Source of the DNA: Verrucomicrobiota bacterium
Lineage (GTDB): Bacteria; Verrucomicrobiota; Verrucomicrobiia; Verrucomicrobiales; Verrucomicrobiaceae
Assembly (NCBI GenBank): GCA_021413535.1
Contig: JAIOQF010000080.1
Location: 1-8,798, forward strand
Reading direction: 5' to 3'
Length of the DNA stretch: 8,798 nt
Part shown: positions 1 through 5,669 of the stretch, piece after piece
Layout of the letters: each line of letters starts with the position of its first letter
How positions within the stretch are numbered: position 1 is the stretch's first letter
Notes under the pieces: model-generated
What the model was told of the DNA's origin: nothing
Seen by the model: only the letters and a program-made list of their open reading frames with translations
Database searches by the model: none
Translations under genes and position numbers: made by a program

Positions 1-22
1 GTAAGCGGTGTGCCGAGCACCA
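1..22 (+). repeat. IS66 left terminal inverted repeat
   Basis: Starts GTAAGCG and ends CACCA. Aligned with the reverse complement of 2528-2549, the outer 7 bases are identical and about 14 of 22 match overall. Recognised by the transposase at the ends of the element. Confidence 0.8.
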
Positions 23-52
23 ATTGACAAGTCGCATTTCGACCGATTGGAA

Positions 53-70
53 CCAGAGATGCCAGAGATG
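53..70 (+). repeat. Tandem 9-bp repeat in IS66 left end
   Basis: CCAGAGATG occurs twice back to back, between the shared GATTGGAAC box (45-53) and the inner repeat at 74-87. It is followed by the palindrome GAGATCTC (71-78). The right end has no such duplication, so the two ends are not symmetrical. Possible protein-binding repeats; function unknown. Confidence 0.6.
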
Positions 71-73
71 GAG

Positions 74-87
74 ATCTCTGACATCTA
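74..87 (+). repeat. Left copy of perfect 14-bp inner inverted repeat of the IS
   Basis: ATCTCTGACATCTA, an exact reverse-complement match to 2479-2492. This copy contains the tnpC stop codon (85-87). A shorter shared box, GATTGGAAC, lies outside it at 45-53 (its partner is at 2517-2525). Confidence 0.75.
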
Positions 88-1686
88 CGCTGCGGCCTTC
101 AGAGCTTCGTGCGAGTGGGACTTGGCCCAGGCTTCGGGCGTGATGTCCTTGATCTGCCAGTTGGTCATGTGAGGCAGCCGCGTGAGCACGTCGCGCAAGT
201 AAGCGTGCGGATCGATGCCGCGGCGCCGGCAGCTCTCGATGATGGAGTAGATGATGGCGCTGCGCTGGCCGGCCCCGGCATCCCCGATGAACAGCCAGTT
301 TTTCTTGCCGATGGCGGTGGGACGGATGGCATTCTCCACAAGATTGTTGTCGATCTCCACGCGGCCGTCCTGCAAATACACTCCGAGCATGGGCCAGTTG
401 TTGAGCGTGTAGCTGATGGCCCTGCCCATCAGACTCTGGGGCAGATGGCGCTTGCTCGCCTGGAGCCGGAGCAAGGCCTTGTGAATGCGCTCGTAAATGA
501 TGCGGCTCTCGCTGGCGCGTGTGGCATCCCGCAGGCGAGGACTGGCATGCAGATCGCGCAGCCCGGCTTCGATGCGGTAAAGATGTCCGATCTGGCGCAG
601 GAGCCATCCGGCCTGGCGCGGTGACTGTTCCCTGGCTTCGTGGAACTTCCTGCGGGCATGCGCCCAGCATCCTGCCAGCGTGATGCGTCCGGCGCAGCCT
701 TTGGCATACGCACGGTAGCCGCTGTAGGCATCGCATTGCAGCGTGCCGCGGAACTCCACGGGGATGATGTTGTCCAGGCACGCTCCGGCACGGCTGGTGT
801 GCCACTCGAAAATGACATCGCCTCCCGGCTTGCTGCAGGTCCACAGATAACCCTGTTTGGTCTGGCCGTGACCAGGACACAGGTAATCAACCGGGGTCTC
901 GTCCACCTGCACGTAGCCACCCGCCATGACTCCGGTTCGCATCTGCTGCCAGATGGGCAACAGCCATCCGGCGACCAGTTCCATCCAGCGCACCATCGTC
1001 TGGCGCGGCAGATGCACATCGTGGCGCTGGGCAAAGATCTGCTCCTGACGATAGAGCGGAAGATGATCGCAGTATTTGCTGATGACGATGTGCGCCAGCA
1101 ACCCCGGCGCGGCGATGCAGCGTTCCAGCAACGAGGGTGGCAGCGCAGCGATGATGGGCGCGAGATAACCTTCGCTGCGCTTCACATATTTTCTGCGAAT
1201 GAGCCGGCGGCGGAAGAACCGCGCTGGTTCGTAGTCGAGCTGCTCGCTGACTTCCTCCCCGATGTGGCGCCAGGCCTGCGGGTCGGCTTTCACCGGTTCC
1301 GGATCAATCACTTGATCGATCACGGGAAGATTTTCCGGCAGACGCAGCGCACGCTCCTTGCCTCTGCGTGGCGCTGATCTCTTGGGCTCGGCCTCCCAGG
1401 AGTCACCCGCGCCGGCGGGAGTCTCCGGGGAGGCGGGTTCTTTTCCCGCCTCATCCTGCAACATGAGCAGCTCCAACTGTGCGGGATTGAGCTTCTCGCT
1501 CTTGGCTCCGAAGATGCGCCGCACCAGCAAGTCGATCTTTTGCTCCAGCAGGCCGGTCGTCTGCTTCATGAGCTGGAGTTGTTCCCGCAGCCGCGCGTTC
1601 TCCTCGTCCTTCTGACGAAGTTGTTGCAGCAGTTCGGCTTCGCGCGGCGTCATCATCGACGCTTTTTTATCAATTCTCCGATGCAA
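85..1686 (-). CDS. tnpC: IS66 family transposase TnpC (DDE)
   Basis: The 533-residue catalytic transposase that cuts and joins the IS ends. Residues about 14-55 form a leucine-rich coiled coil ending in the family signature RRIFGAKSEKL (56-66). The central region has the IGEEVSEQLDYEPARF block (142-157). The DDE catalytic residues are probably D262 (VDETPV), D319 (LQCDAYSGY) and E451 (DNNLVENAIRP). The C-terminus carries the usual IKDITPEAWA tail. The cysteine pairs of the IS66 zinc finger are missing around residues 120-170. The annotated ATG at 1686 is uncertain: tandem ATGs at residues 11-12 (1656, 1653) also fit, and a GGAGA lies 18 bases ahead of them. It starts 44 bases after tnpB and is probably co-transcribed. 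Full length and apparently intact. Confidence 0.95.
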   Translation of the reverse strand: MHRRIDKKASMMTPREAELLQQLRQKDEENARLREQLQLMKQTTGLLEQKIDLLVRRIFGAKSEKLNPAQLELLMLQDEAGKEPASPETPAGAGDSWEAEPKRSAPRRGKERALRLPENLPVIDQVIDPEPVKADPQAWRHIGEEVSEQLDYEPARFFRRRLIRRKYVKRSEGYLAPIIAALPPSLLERCIAAPGLLAHIVISKYCDHLPLYRQEQIFAQRHDVHLPRQTMVRWMELVAGWLLPIWQQMRTGVMAGGYVQVDETPVDYLCPGHGQTKQGYLWTCSKPGGDVIFEWHTSRAGACLDNIIPVEFRGTLQCDAYSGYRAYAKGCAGRITLAGCWAHARRKFHEAREQSPRQAGWLLRQIGHLYRIEAGLRDLHASPRLRDATRASESRIIYERIHKALLRLQASKRHLPQSLMGRAISYTLNNWPMLGVYLQDGRVEIDNNLVENAIRPTAIGKKNWLFIGDAGAGQRSAIIYSIIESCRRRGIDPHAYLRDVLTRLPHMTNWQIKDITPEAWAKSHSHEALKAAA

Positions 1687-1730
1687 AGTACAGATTTAAT
1701 TTGTCGAGGAAGCAAAAATCTTCGCGCCTC

Positions 1731-2084
1731 TCAAGCCCGATCATACCACGGTCGCATCTTCGCTCCACGCAGATCAACGCCATCGGTCAGCATCGCATAA
1801 GCCTCCGGCACCAACTGCAGCTTGGTCACGCCCTTTTCCACATCGCGCGGCCAGCTGAAGGTTCCCTTTTCCAGGCGCTTCATCAGCAGCCACAGCCCCG
1901 TCCCATCCCAGTAGAGCACTTTGAGCCGCGTGCGCCTCTTGTTGCAAAACACAAAGAGCGCACCGCTGCGCAGATCTTCATGCAAAGTCTCGCTCACCAC
2001 GCTCTGCAGCCCGTTAAAGCCTTTGCGCAGATCGCAGAGCTCCAGCGCCAGGAACACCTTCAGGTTGCCGGTAAAACTTAGCAT
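1731..2084 (-). CDS. tnpB: IS66 family accessory protein TnpB (Orf2)
   Basis: A 117-residue protein with the whole IS66 Orf2 signature: DLRKGFNGLQSVV, then SGALFVFCNKRRTRLKVLYWD, then GLWLLMKRLEKGTFSWP. The family is required together with TnpA and TnpC for efficient IS66 transposition, but its biochemical role is unclear. Its ATG lies inside the end of tnpA and overlaps it by 7 bases (ATGCTAA, where TAA stops tnpA), an arrangement that suggests translational coupling. Length is normal for the family and no damage is visible. Confidence 0.95.
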   Translation of the reverse strand: MLSFTGNLKVFLALELCDLRKGFNGLQSVVSETLHEDLRSGALFVFCNKRRTRLKVLYWDGTGLWLLMKRLEKGTFSWPRDVEKGVTKLQLVPEAYAMLTDGVDLRGAKMRPWYDRA

Positions 2085-2479
2085 GGGCGGGCCGTTTCCA
2101 AAGCCTTGAGCAACGCCGCCGCGAGTTTGGCCTGACTCTGGTGAGTGATCTCCAGGCGCACACCCCCGCTCAGATGAACGCTTAATGCTTCCGCGCGAGA
2201 TGTCGCGTGAACCTCGCAGCCAGCAGGCATCATCGCTTCCACCAGTCGCAGCGCCCCGACTCTGAGCGTGTTCTTCGCGCCGGGCTTCCCAGCACGGGCT
2301 CGTTTGCGTTTTGCCACCCAGGAAGCAAAGGTCGAATACTTTACACCCACCAACGCGGCAAACTTCCCTCCGCTCAGACCTCCGCGATCAAACTCATCGA
2401 GCAGTTCCTCACGTCGTGCCGCAGGTGTCTGCACCCGGCCTTTGACATCCTGCCTCAGTAAACTTCGTTGCTCCATCAT
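2078..2479 (-). CDS. tnpA: IS66 family accessory protein TnpA (helix-turn-helix)
   Basis: A 133-residue basic protein, first gene of the IS66 operon. Residues about 22-58 (RREELLDEFDRGGLSGGKFAA... followed by STFASWVAKRKR) read as the helix-turn-helix typical of IS66 Orf1, likely binding the IS ends. The C-terminal half (LRLVEAM ... VHLSGGVRLEI ... AKLAAALLKAL) matches the usual TnpA tail. It starts with two consecutive ATGs (2479 and 2476) and no clear Shine-Dalgarno sequence. The inner 14-bp inverted repeat directly precedes the start. Family known; mechanism not well defined. Confidence 0.88.
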   Translation of the reverse strand: MMEQRSLLRQDVKGRVQTPAARREELLDEFDRGGLSGGKFAALVGVKYSTFASWVAKRKRARAGKPGAKNTLRVGALRLVEAMMPAGCEVHATSRAEALSVHLSGGVRLEITHQSQAKLAAALLKALETARPC

Positions 2480-2492
2480 AGATGTCAGAGAT
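2479..2492 (-). repeat. Right copy of perfect 14-bp inner inverted repeat, abutting the tnpA start
   Basis: On the minus strand ATCTCTGACATCTA runs straight into the tnpA start codon, sharing its A (2479). Identical to 74-87 in inverted orientation. Its position at the start of the tnpA mRNA would suit both a subterminal transposase-binding site and an autoregulatory operator; that role is inferred. Confidence 0.75.
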
Positions 2493-2527
2493 TATCAACT
2501 CTAACTTCTCTGACGAGTTCCAATCAA

Positions 2528-2549
2528 TGGCACTGCGCGTGTCGCTTAC
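2528..2549 (-). repeat. IS66 right terminal inverted repeat
   Basis: Read on the minus strand it starts GTAAGCG, the same 7 bases as the left end, followed by weaker similarity. It marks the outer edge of the element on the tnpA side. Confidence 0.8.
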
Positions 2550-2557
2550 AATGGAAC
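2550..2557. repeat. Candidate right target-site duplication of the IS66 element
   Basis: IS66 elements usually duplicate 8 bp of target. The 8 bases next to the right terminus are AATGGAAC; the matching left copy would lie just before base 1, outside the window. The last base is also part of the neighbouring gene's stop codon (2557-2559). Confidence 0.4.
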
Positions 2558-3702
2558 TAGTTCGATTTCCGAACCAAGTGAGCTATCGCCTGCTTAATTT
2601 CACCACGCATTCCCGTCCTTATGTTCGATTTTTCTTTGCTCCTACCCACTCCGCCCAATAGCACGGCATTCTTTTCTGGCTCATTTCCAGTAAAATGATC
2701 GAGTAAATCAAGTGCGGAATCTTGCCACATTTCCACAGAACTGAGTCCATTGAGTGCGGAATCTTGCCACAGTTCCACACAACTGAGTCCAGGTAGAAAA
2801 CCTAATTGATGAACATCAACTGGTTTACCTGATGGGTTGCGAGATTTCAAATCTTCAATCATTAGAAGCAGATTGCGTTCATAGGTATCCGCTTGTGTCT
2901 GGTCAAATCTCGGGAGGCGCAAAGAGAGTTCTTTCAATCTGATGAGTATTCCGGGTTCAGTGAGTCCCGGTTCCTGGATTTTTAGAAAATCTCTGAGATC
3001 ATCAATTGCCTTGAGTAGGTCATTATATGGATCTGGTCGCCATTTACGCGCATCGTCTATTTCATTGTTCAATTGACGAACACGAAATGATATTGCATTC
3101 TCAATAAAGTGAGGCTTTACAATGTTGCTCCAGTCGTATACGCGATAGAGATACATGATCGTGACAAGCTTCATCGCGACAGTTTTCGCCATAGAGCCTG
3201 TTCTCTTGGCGGCTCTGATGATATCGTAGGGAAATTCTGTGCCGGTAGCGAGCTGGAGATTTTTTAACAAGGCTCTAATCGGTTTTGCAATATCTGGCGT
3301 ATGGGAAATTTGGTATGGCCACGTTTTGATCTGTGATGCTACCATTCTTGCTTTTTCCGGGAATGCTTCCGCAACTTCATTCACGGTCGAACTTACGGTG
3401 TTGCCAATGTCGACAAGAAATTGGAGGGTTTCCTGTTGGATATCGTAAGGTTCAAGATGGCTTTCATTGCTGGCCTTTTTGATCAGGAAGGAAAGTTCCC
3501 GCATAAGTGTCTCACGAGAACTACAGATTTGCTCAAAAATATCGGTTGGAGTGTTCGCGTTATCACCGCCATCTCCAACAGGAAATCCAGTATCGGATGA
3601 TTTATTGCTGTCTTTGGAGCCAGTGTGTAGTGGCTTCGATTTTTTTTGACGTGATTTTTTTTGTTGCATGGCACGACTGCAGATTGATGGAAAAATCTCC
3701 AC
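2557..3702 (-). CDS. Hypothetical protein, island-borne
   Basis: A 381-residue protein I do not recognise. There is no signal peptide or membrane segment. The N-terminus is basic and low-complexity (QQKKSRQKKSKPL, then a Ser/Asp/Gly-rich stretch to about residue 50). The rest looks mostly alpha-helical with many charged residues. Residues about 303-331 hold two copies of a 14-residue unit (LSCVELWQDSALNG, then LSSVEMWQDSALDL). The annotated start is a GTG (3702); an ATG at 3669 would give 370 residues, and neither has a convincing Shine-Dalgarno sequence. It follows the integrase by 45 bases on the same strand and may be co-transcribed. The gene is visibly AT-richer than the chromosomal cluster, consistent with transfer. 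The IS66 element lies 7 bases past its stop, so the coding region looks complete. Confidence 0.7.
   Translation of the reverse strand: MEIFPSICSRAMQQKKSRQKKSKPLHTGSKDSNKSSDTGFPVGDGGDNANTPTDIFEQICSSRETLMRELSFLIKKASNESHLEPYDIQQETLQFLVDIGNTVSSTVNEVAEAFPEKARMVASQIKTWPYQISHTPDIAKPIRALLKNLQLATGTEFPYDIIRAAKRTGSMAKTVAMKLVTIMYLYRVYDWSNIVKPHFIENAISFRVRQLNNEIDDARKWRPDPYNDLLKAIDDLRDFLKIQEPGLTEPGILIRLKELSLRLPRFDQTQADTYERNLLLMIEDLKSRNPSGKPVDVHQLGFLPGLSCVELWQDSALNGLSSVEMWQDSALDLLDHFTGNEPEKNAVLLGGVGRSKEKSNIRTGMRGEIKQAIAHLVRKSN
2711..2794 (-). repeat. Two 42-bp in-frame tandem repeat units inside the hypothetical gene
   Basis: Units 2711-2752 and 2753-2794 agree at about 37 of 42 bases and encode 14 residues each with the shared core WQDSAL. 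A multiple-of-three duplication keeps the frame, and the few differences make it fairly recent. Confidence 0.85.
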
Positions 3703-3747
3703 CTTTATAGAACTGTCAATGGGGTTGCTGATATTAAACCGGTGCCT

Positions 3748-4086
3748 TCAGCCCTTTCTGCTTCTCTTCTTCTTCTTCTTCCTCTTTTTGGTAAACCCAG
3801 GCACGGCGTCAACGGCAGCACGGAGGGTATCAAGTTGGTGGTGAGAATATCTCGTGTTGGTCTCCTTGTCAGCGTGTCCAACAAGCTGCTGGCGTGTCTC
3901 CTGTGATACACCGACATTGAGCATCCATGAGTTGAACGTGTGACGAAGTGAATGGAAGGATCGAGAATAAACGGATCGTCCAGCTTTACCCTTCTCGTGG
4001 ATGCGTCCTTCTCCCCGCACGACTCCGGCCTTTCCCATGATTCCAGCAAAAGTAGTCGACAACCCCCAGTGCCCGCCAACGGTCAT
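3748..4086 (-). CDS. Tyrosine recombinase, C-terminal catalytic part (frame-split)
   Basis: This 112-residue frame encodes the second half of a phage/island-type integrase. Catalytic residues: H45 and R48 (SFHSLRHTFNS), H71 (LVGHADKE) and the nucleophile Y80 (TNTRYSHH). The listed ATG at 4086 is only the first internal Met. The frame is open back to a TAA at 4183-4185, and the upstream codons read SKEPGSPCFPTLCN, which aligns with the conserved APLFPTL-type segment of this family, so protein similarity begins near 4128. With the 4083-4961 frame it makes one recombinase gene shifted by one base. It ends in a Lys/Arg-rich tail (KKRKKKKKRSRKG) encoded by a CTT-type microsatellite. Alone it lacks the first catalytic Arg and the core-binding domain, so it should be inactive. 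Confidence 0.85.
   Translation of the reverse strand: MTVGGHWGLSTTFAGIMGKAGVVRGEGRIHEKGKAGRSVYSRSFHSLRHTFNSWMLNVGVSQETRQQLVGHADKETNTRYSHHQLDTLRAAVDAVPGFTKKRKKKKKRSRKG
3766..3780 (-). repeat. (CTT)5 microsatellite in a polypyrimidine tract
   Basis: Five CTT units within a pyrimidine-rich run (about 3751-3789). On the coding strand this is AAG-rich and encodes the lysine tail of the integrase. It may be prone to length change. Confidence 0.7.
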
Positions 4087-4961
4087 ATTACAGAGTGTTG
4101 GGAAGCACGGAGACCCTGGTTCTTTTGAAAGGGTGTGCGTTTTAAGGAAATTATGTGGTTTTTTTGATCCACGCTGTCCACTTTAATTGTGGCAGCGTCA
4201 CCGATTCTAAGCCCGCCAAAAGCACCAAGAAGAATCACTCCTTTCCAGTCCTGGGAGGAGGCTGCCTTCACAAGCTTTTTCACCTCATCCAGACTGAAGG
4301 GTTCTCGCTGAACACTATCGTCCTCAGGCAATGCTTCGAGGTTGCTGGCTGGTGAGTATTGTAGAATACGCTGCTTGACGGCTGCATGCAGTGCCATGCC
4401 TACGTCTTTTGTATATCCGTTTGCGGTCTTTGCTGCACGCCCTTCATCATGCAGCTTGTCACGAAATTCGCGAAGATGTTGCACGTTGAGGTGTTCGATC
4501 GGCATATCAGCTGTCTCGCCTATATGTGTCAAAAATGCGCTGATGCTGTGTTGGTATCTCGCTTGTGTCGCTGGCTTTGCATTCTTGGTCTTCTGCGTCA
4601 ACCACTCGTTAAGCCAATCCCTAATACTCCAGACTCGGAGATGCTCTCCTGTGGACAGTTCAATAAGTCGGCGCAAGAACTCACGTCCCAGTTCAAGTGT
4701 TAGACGCTTTTGAGCAGCTTTTTCACCTGCTTCCCGAAGAAGGGACATGATCATCTTACTACTCCCCTCGTTCGCGCCGACTTCACGTAAAGCTTCATCT
4801 TCGAGTTGTAGTGCCACCCTCAGTGCTTTTCCTCGATCCTCCTGCTTGGTGCAGCGCATAATTTGCTTCCACCCCTGCTCACCGTTGTTCCTGGTGATTG
4901 GAACACGGTAACAGGCATAGAAAAACCGTGATTTTCCTTCTCGTTTGACTAGTGAGGCCAT
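4083..4961 (-). CDS. Tyrosine recombinase/integrase, N-terminal part (frame-split)
   Basis: A 292-residue frame with the arm-binding-like N-terminus (MASLVKREGKSRFFYACYRV), a SAM-like core-binding domain (about 110-200) and the start of the catalytic domain with the first catalytic Arg, R252 (GAFGGLRIGDAAT). Similarity holds to about T276 (HIISLKRT), after which the frame reads unrelated residues to a TGA at 4083. The other catalytic residues (H, R, H, Y) continue in the -1 frame (3748-4086). The family normally has some 20-25 residues more between these points, including the beta-hairpin lysine and the PLHPEL-like segment, so an out-of-frame deletion fits better than a single-base error. Island integrases act at tRNA genes, and this one starts about 120 bases from a tRNA 3' fragment. 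No Shine-Dalgarno sequence precedes the ATG. Confidence 0.88.
   Translation of the reverse strand: MASLVKREGKSRFFYACYRVPITRNNGEQGWKQIMRCTKQEDRGKALRVALQLEDEALREVGANEGSSKMIMSLLREAGEKAAQKRLTLELGREFLRRLIELSTGEHLRVWSIRDWLNEWLTQKTKNAKPATQARYQHSISAFLTHIGETADMPIEHLNVQHLREFRDKLHDEGRAAKTANGYTKDVGMALHAAVKQRILQYSPASNLEALPEDDSVQREPFSLDEVKKLVKAASSQDWKGVILLGAFGGLRIGDAATIKVDSVDQKNHIISLKRTPFQKNQGLRASQHSVI
4158..4164 (-). other. In-phase slippery heptamer A_AAA_AAC in the integrase gene
   Basis: The coding strand reads CAA AAA AAC in frame, a canonical -1 slippery heptamer within a run of seven A (4159-4165). A -1 slip here enters the frame of the catalytic C-terminus, which is open between a TAA at 4183-4185 and the rest of the gene. 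The product would be about 404 residues. The motif and phase are plain; use as a frameshift signal is speculative. Confidence 0.35.
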
Positions 4962-4996
4962 TTGGAGGTGATTGCTAACAATATGCTAGCATCTGG

Positions 4997-5024
4997 TGAT
5001 GTTTGAGCAAATCCAATGATGTTT
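4997..5024. repeat. Pair of TGATGTTT direct repeats upstream of the integrase
   Basis: TGATGTTT at 4997-5004 and again at 5017-5024, starts 20 bases apart (about two helical turns), between the integrase start and the tRNA fragment. The placement would suit integrase arm-type sites, but an 8-base repeat can arise by chance. Confidence 0.3.
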
Positions 5025-5078
5025 ATTGCGTAGGCAATTTACCGTAAAGGACGATTTTGCACGCCAGTAGATATAATC

Positions 5079-5106
5079 GGGGGTTCGATCCCCTCCCCGC
5101 GCACCA
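5079..5106 (+). other. tRNA 3'-end fragment, probable attachment site (att)
   Basis: The sequence folds as a tRNA 3' end: T stem GGGGG (5079-5083) with CCCTC (5091-5095, one G-U pair), the 7-base loop TTCGATC (5084-5090), acceptor 3' strand CCCGCGC (5096-5102), discriminator A and an encoded CCA (5104-5106). The matching acceptor 5' strand GCGCGGG, a D arm and a normal anticodon arm are absent upstream. It is therefore a displaced 3' end, as left by integrases that recombine in the 3' half of tRNA (or tmRNA) genes. The amino acid cannot be told. The rest of the 4962-5186 gap shows no gene. Confidence 0.65.
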
Positions 5107-5186
5107 TGAGCTTTTTCGTTACGCGGTTTGCGCAATGAAAGCAGGGGCGAAGTTCCATCATGGCGCGCCGATCGCTTGTCCTGAGG

Positions 5187-5648
5187 TCAACCGGACACTG
5201 CGACTTTGACGACCACCTTGAACACTTCTTCAGCTTTCTCCCATTCCACTCCGGGCGCATGGGCATCCTCGGGGAATAAAATCGCCAAGTGACCGGCGCT
5301 CAGATGCAGCTCCGTCAGATCGGGAACCAGCTTCCACTTTGCCGCATCCTTGATGGCGTCATAAGCCCGCGTTGATTCCTCCATCGTGACCAGTGGAGCC
5401 CAGAGAATAGTCTCGCGTCCACGATAGACGTATTGCACGTCAATATATTTGCGATGCGCCTCAAAGAGCGCCTCGGCCTTGGGCTTGGTGGTATATTTTT
5501 CCACCAGCGCAAAAACATTATCGCCATCAATCACATGTCGGCCCAGCGCTTGAGTGCTGTCCACCGCACGCAGAAATTCAAAGGCCTTCGAAAAATGCGA
5601 ATTAAGAACTTCGTAACGGGCCGAGTGTTCGAGCGTGTCTTGAATCAT
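5187..5648 (-). CDS. YhcH/YjgK/YiaL family protein
   Basis: A 153-residue single-domain protein of the YhcH/YjgK/YiaL (DUF386) family, which has a cupin-like beta-sandwich and includes EbgC. Conserved motifs: FEAHRKYIDVQY (62-73, with E63 and H65 as likely metal ligands), GHLAILFPEDAHAPG (119-133, H130 as a further ligand) and the closing KVVVKV strand (144-149). Relatives are linked to sugar metabolism such as sialic acid or beta-galactoside use, probably as isomerase- or anomerase-like enzymes; the substrate here is unknown. No signal peptide, so cytoplasmic. Length is normal. It starts 21 bases after the upstream pseudoprotease gene and is probably co-transcribed with it, an odd partner. 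Its end is about 80 bases from the tRNA fragment, making it the first resident gene outside the island. Confidence 0.9.
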   Translation of the reverse strand: MIQDTLEHSARYEVLNSHFSKAFEFLRAVDSTQALGRHVIDGDNVFALVEKYTTKPKAEALFEAHRKYIDVQYVYRGRETILWAPLVTMEESTRAYDAIKDAAKWKLVPDLTELHLSAGHLAILFPEDAHAPGVEWEKAEEVFKVVVKVAVSG

Positions 5649-5669
5649 GGGTTCTAAAATTAAATTGCA

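Larger units (their letters stand above)
1..2549 (-). mobile_element. Complete IS66-family insertion sequence
   Basis: A 2.55-kb element bounded by imperfect inverted repeats that both begin GTAAGCG. It carries the three-gene set diagnostic of IS66: tnpA (2078-2479), tnpB (1731-2084) and the DDE transposase tnpC (85-1686), all on the minus strand and in the usual order. All three frames are open, so the copy looks intact. The window begins at its outermost left base, so the left target duplication cannot be seen; the candidate right copy is 2550-2557. It sits just past the stop codon of the neighbouring gene inside a presumed island. Family assignment is secure; I cannot name the exact IS. 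Confidence 0.93.
1..5106. mobile_element. Right-hand part of a putative tRNA-integrated element
   Basis: An integrase gene lies beside a lone tRNA 3' end (5079-5106) without a 5' half, which is the usual product of integration into a tRNA gene. To its left are an unknown AT-richer gene and an IS66 copy, typical island cargo; to its right is a GC-richer, ordinary gene cluster. The left end and the intact tRNA should be beyond base 1. The boundary is inferred and the element's extent unknown. With the integrase broken, the element is probably immobile by itself. Confidence 0.5.

Noticed and set aside
640..1377. Long plus-strand open frames (also 109-624) opposite tnpC
   Set aside because: They mirror the GC-rich transposase gene and show no family motifs, whereas the minus strand is a clear full-length IS66 TnpC.
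2557..3702. Gene truncated by the IS66 insertion
   Set aside because: The stop TAG is 7 bases inside the non-IS sequence and is not created by the IS, so the coding region seems to end naturally.
3705..4079. 124-residue minus-strand frame overlapping the integrase C-terminus
   Set aside because: A shadow frame: the overlapping frame contains the integrase His-Arg, His and Tyr motifs.
4964..5005. Strong plus-strand Shine-Dalgarno GGAGGTGA followed by ATG (4983)
   Set aside because: The frame ends after seven codons. Probably chance, opposite the integrase start.
5028..5106. A complete 79-base tRNA, with GCGTAGG (5028-5034) as acceptor 5' strand
   Set aside because: The acceptor would have an A-C mismatch and a wobble pair, there is no D arm with GG, and no acceptable anticodon arm. 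Only the 3' end is credible.
5039..5266. Minus-strand 75-residue frame with RGEGIEPP near its end
   Set aside because: It is the antisense reading of the tRNA T arm and overlaps the end of the YhcH gene. Such peptides are well-known spurious calls beside tRNAs.
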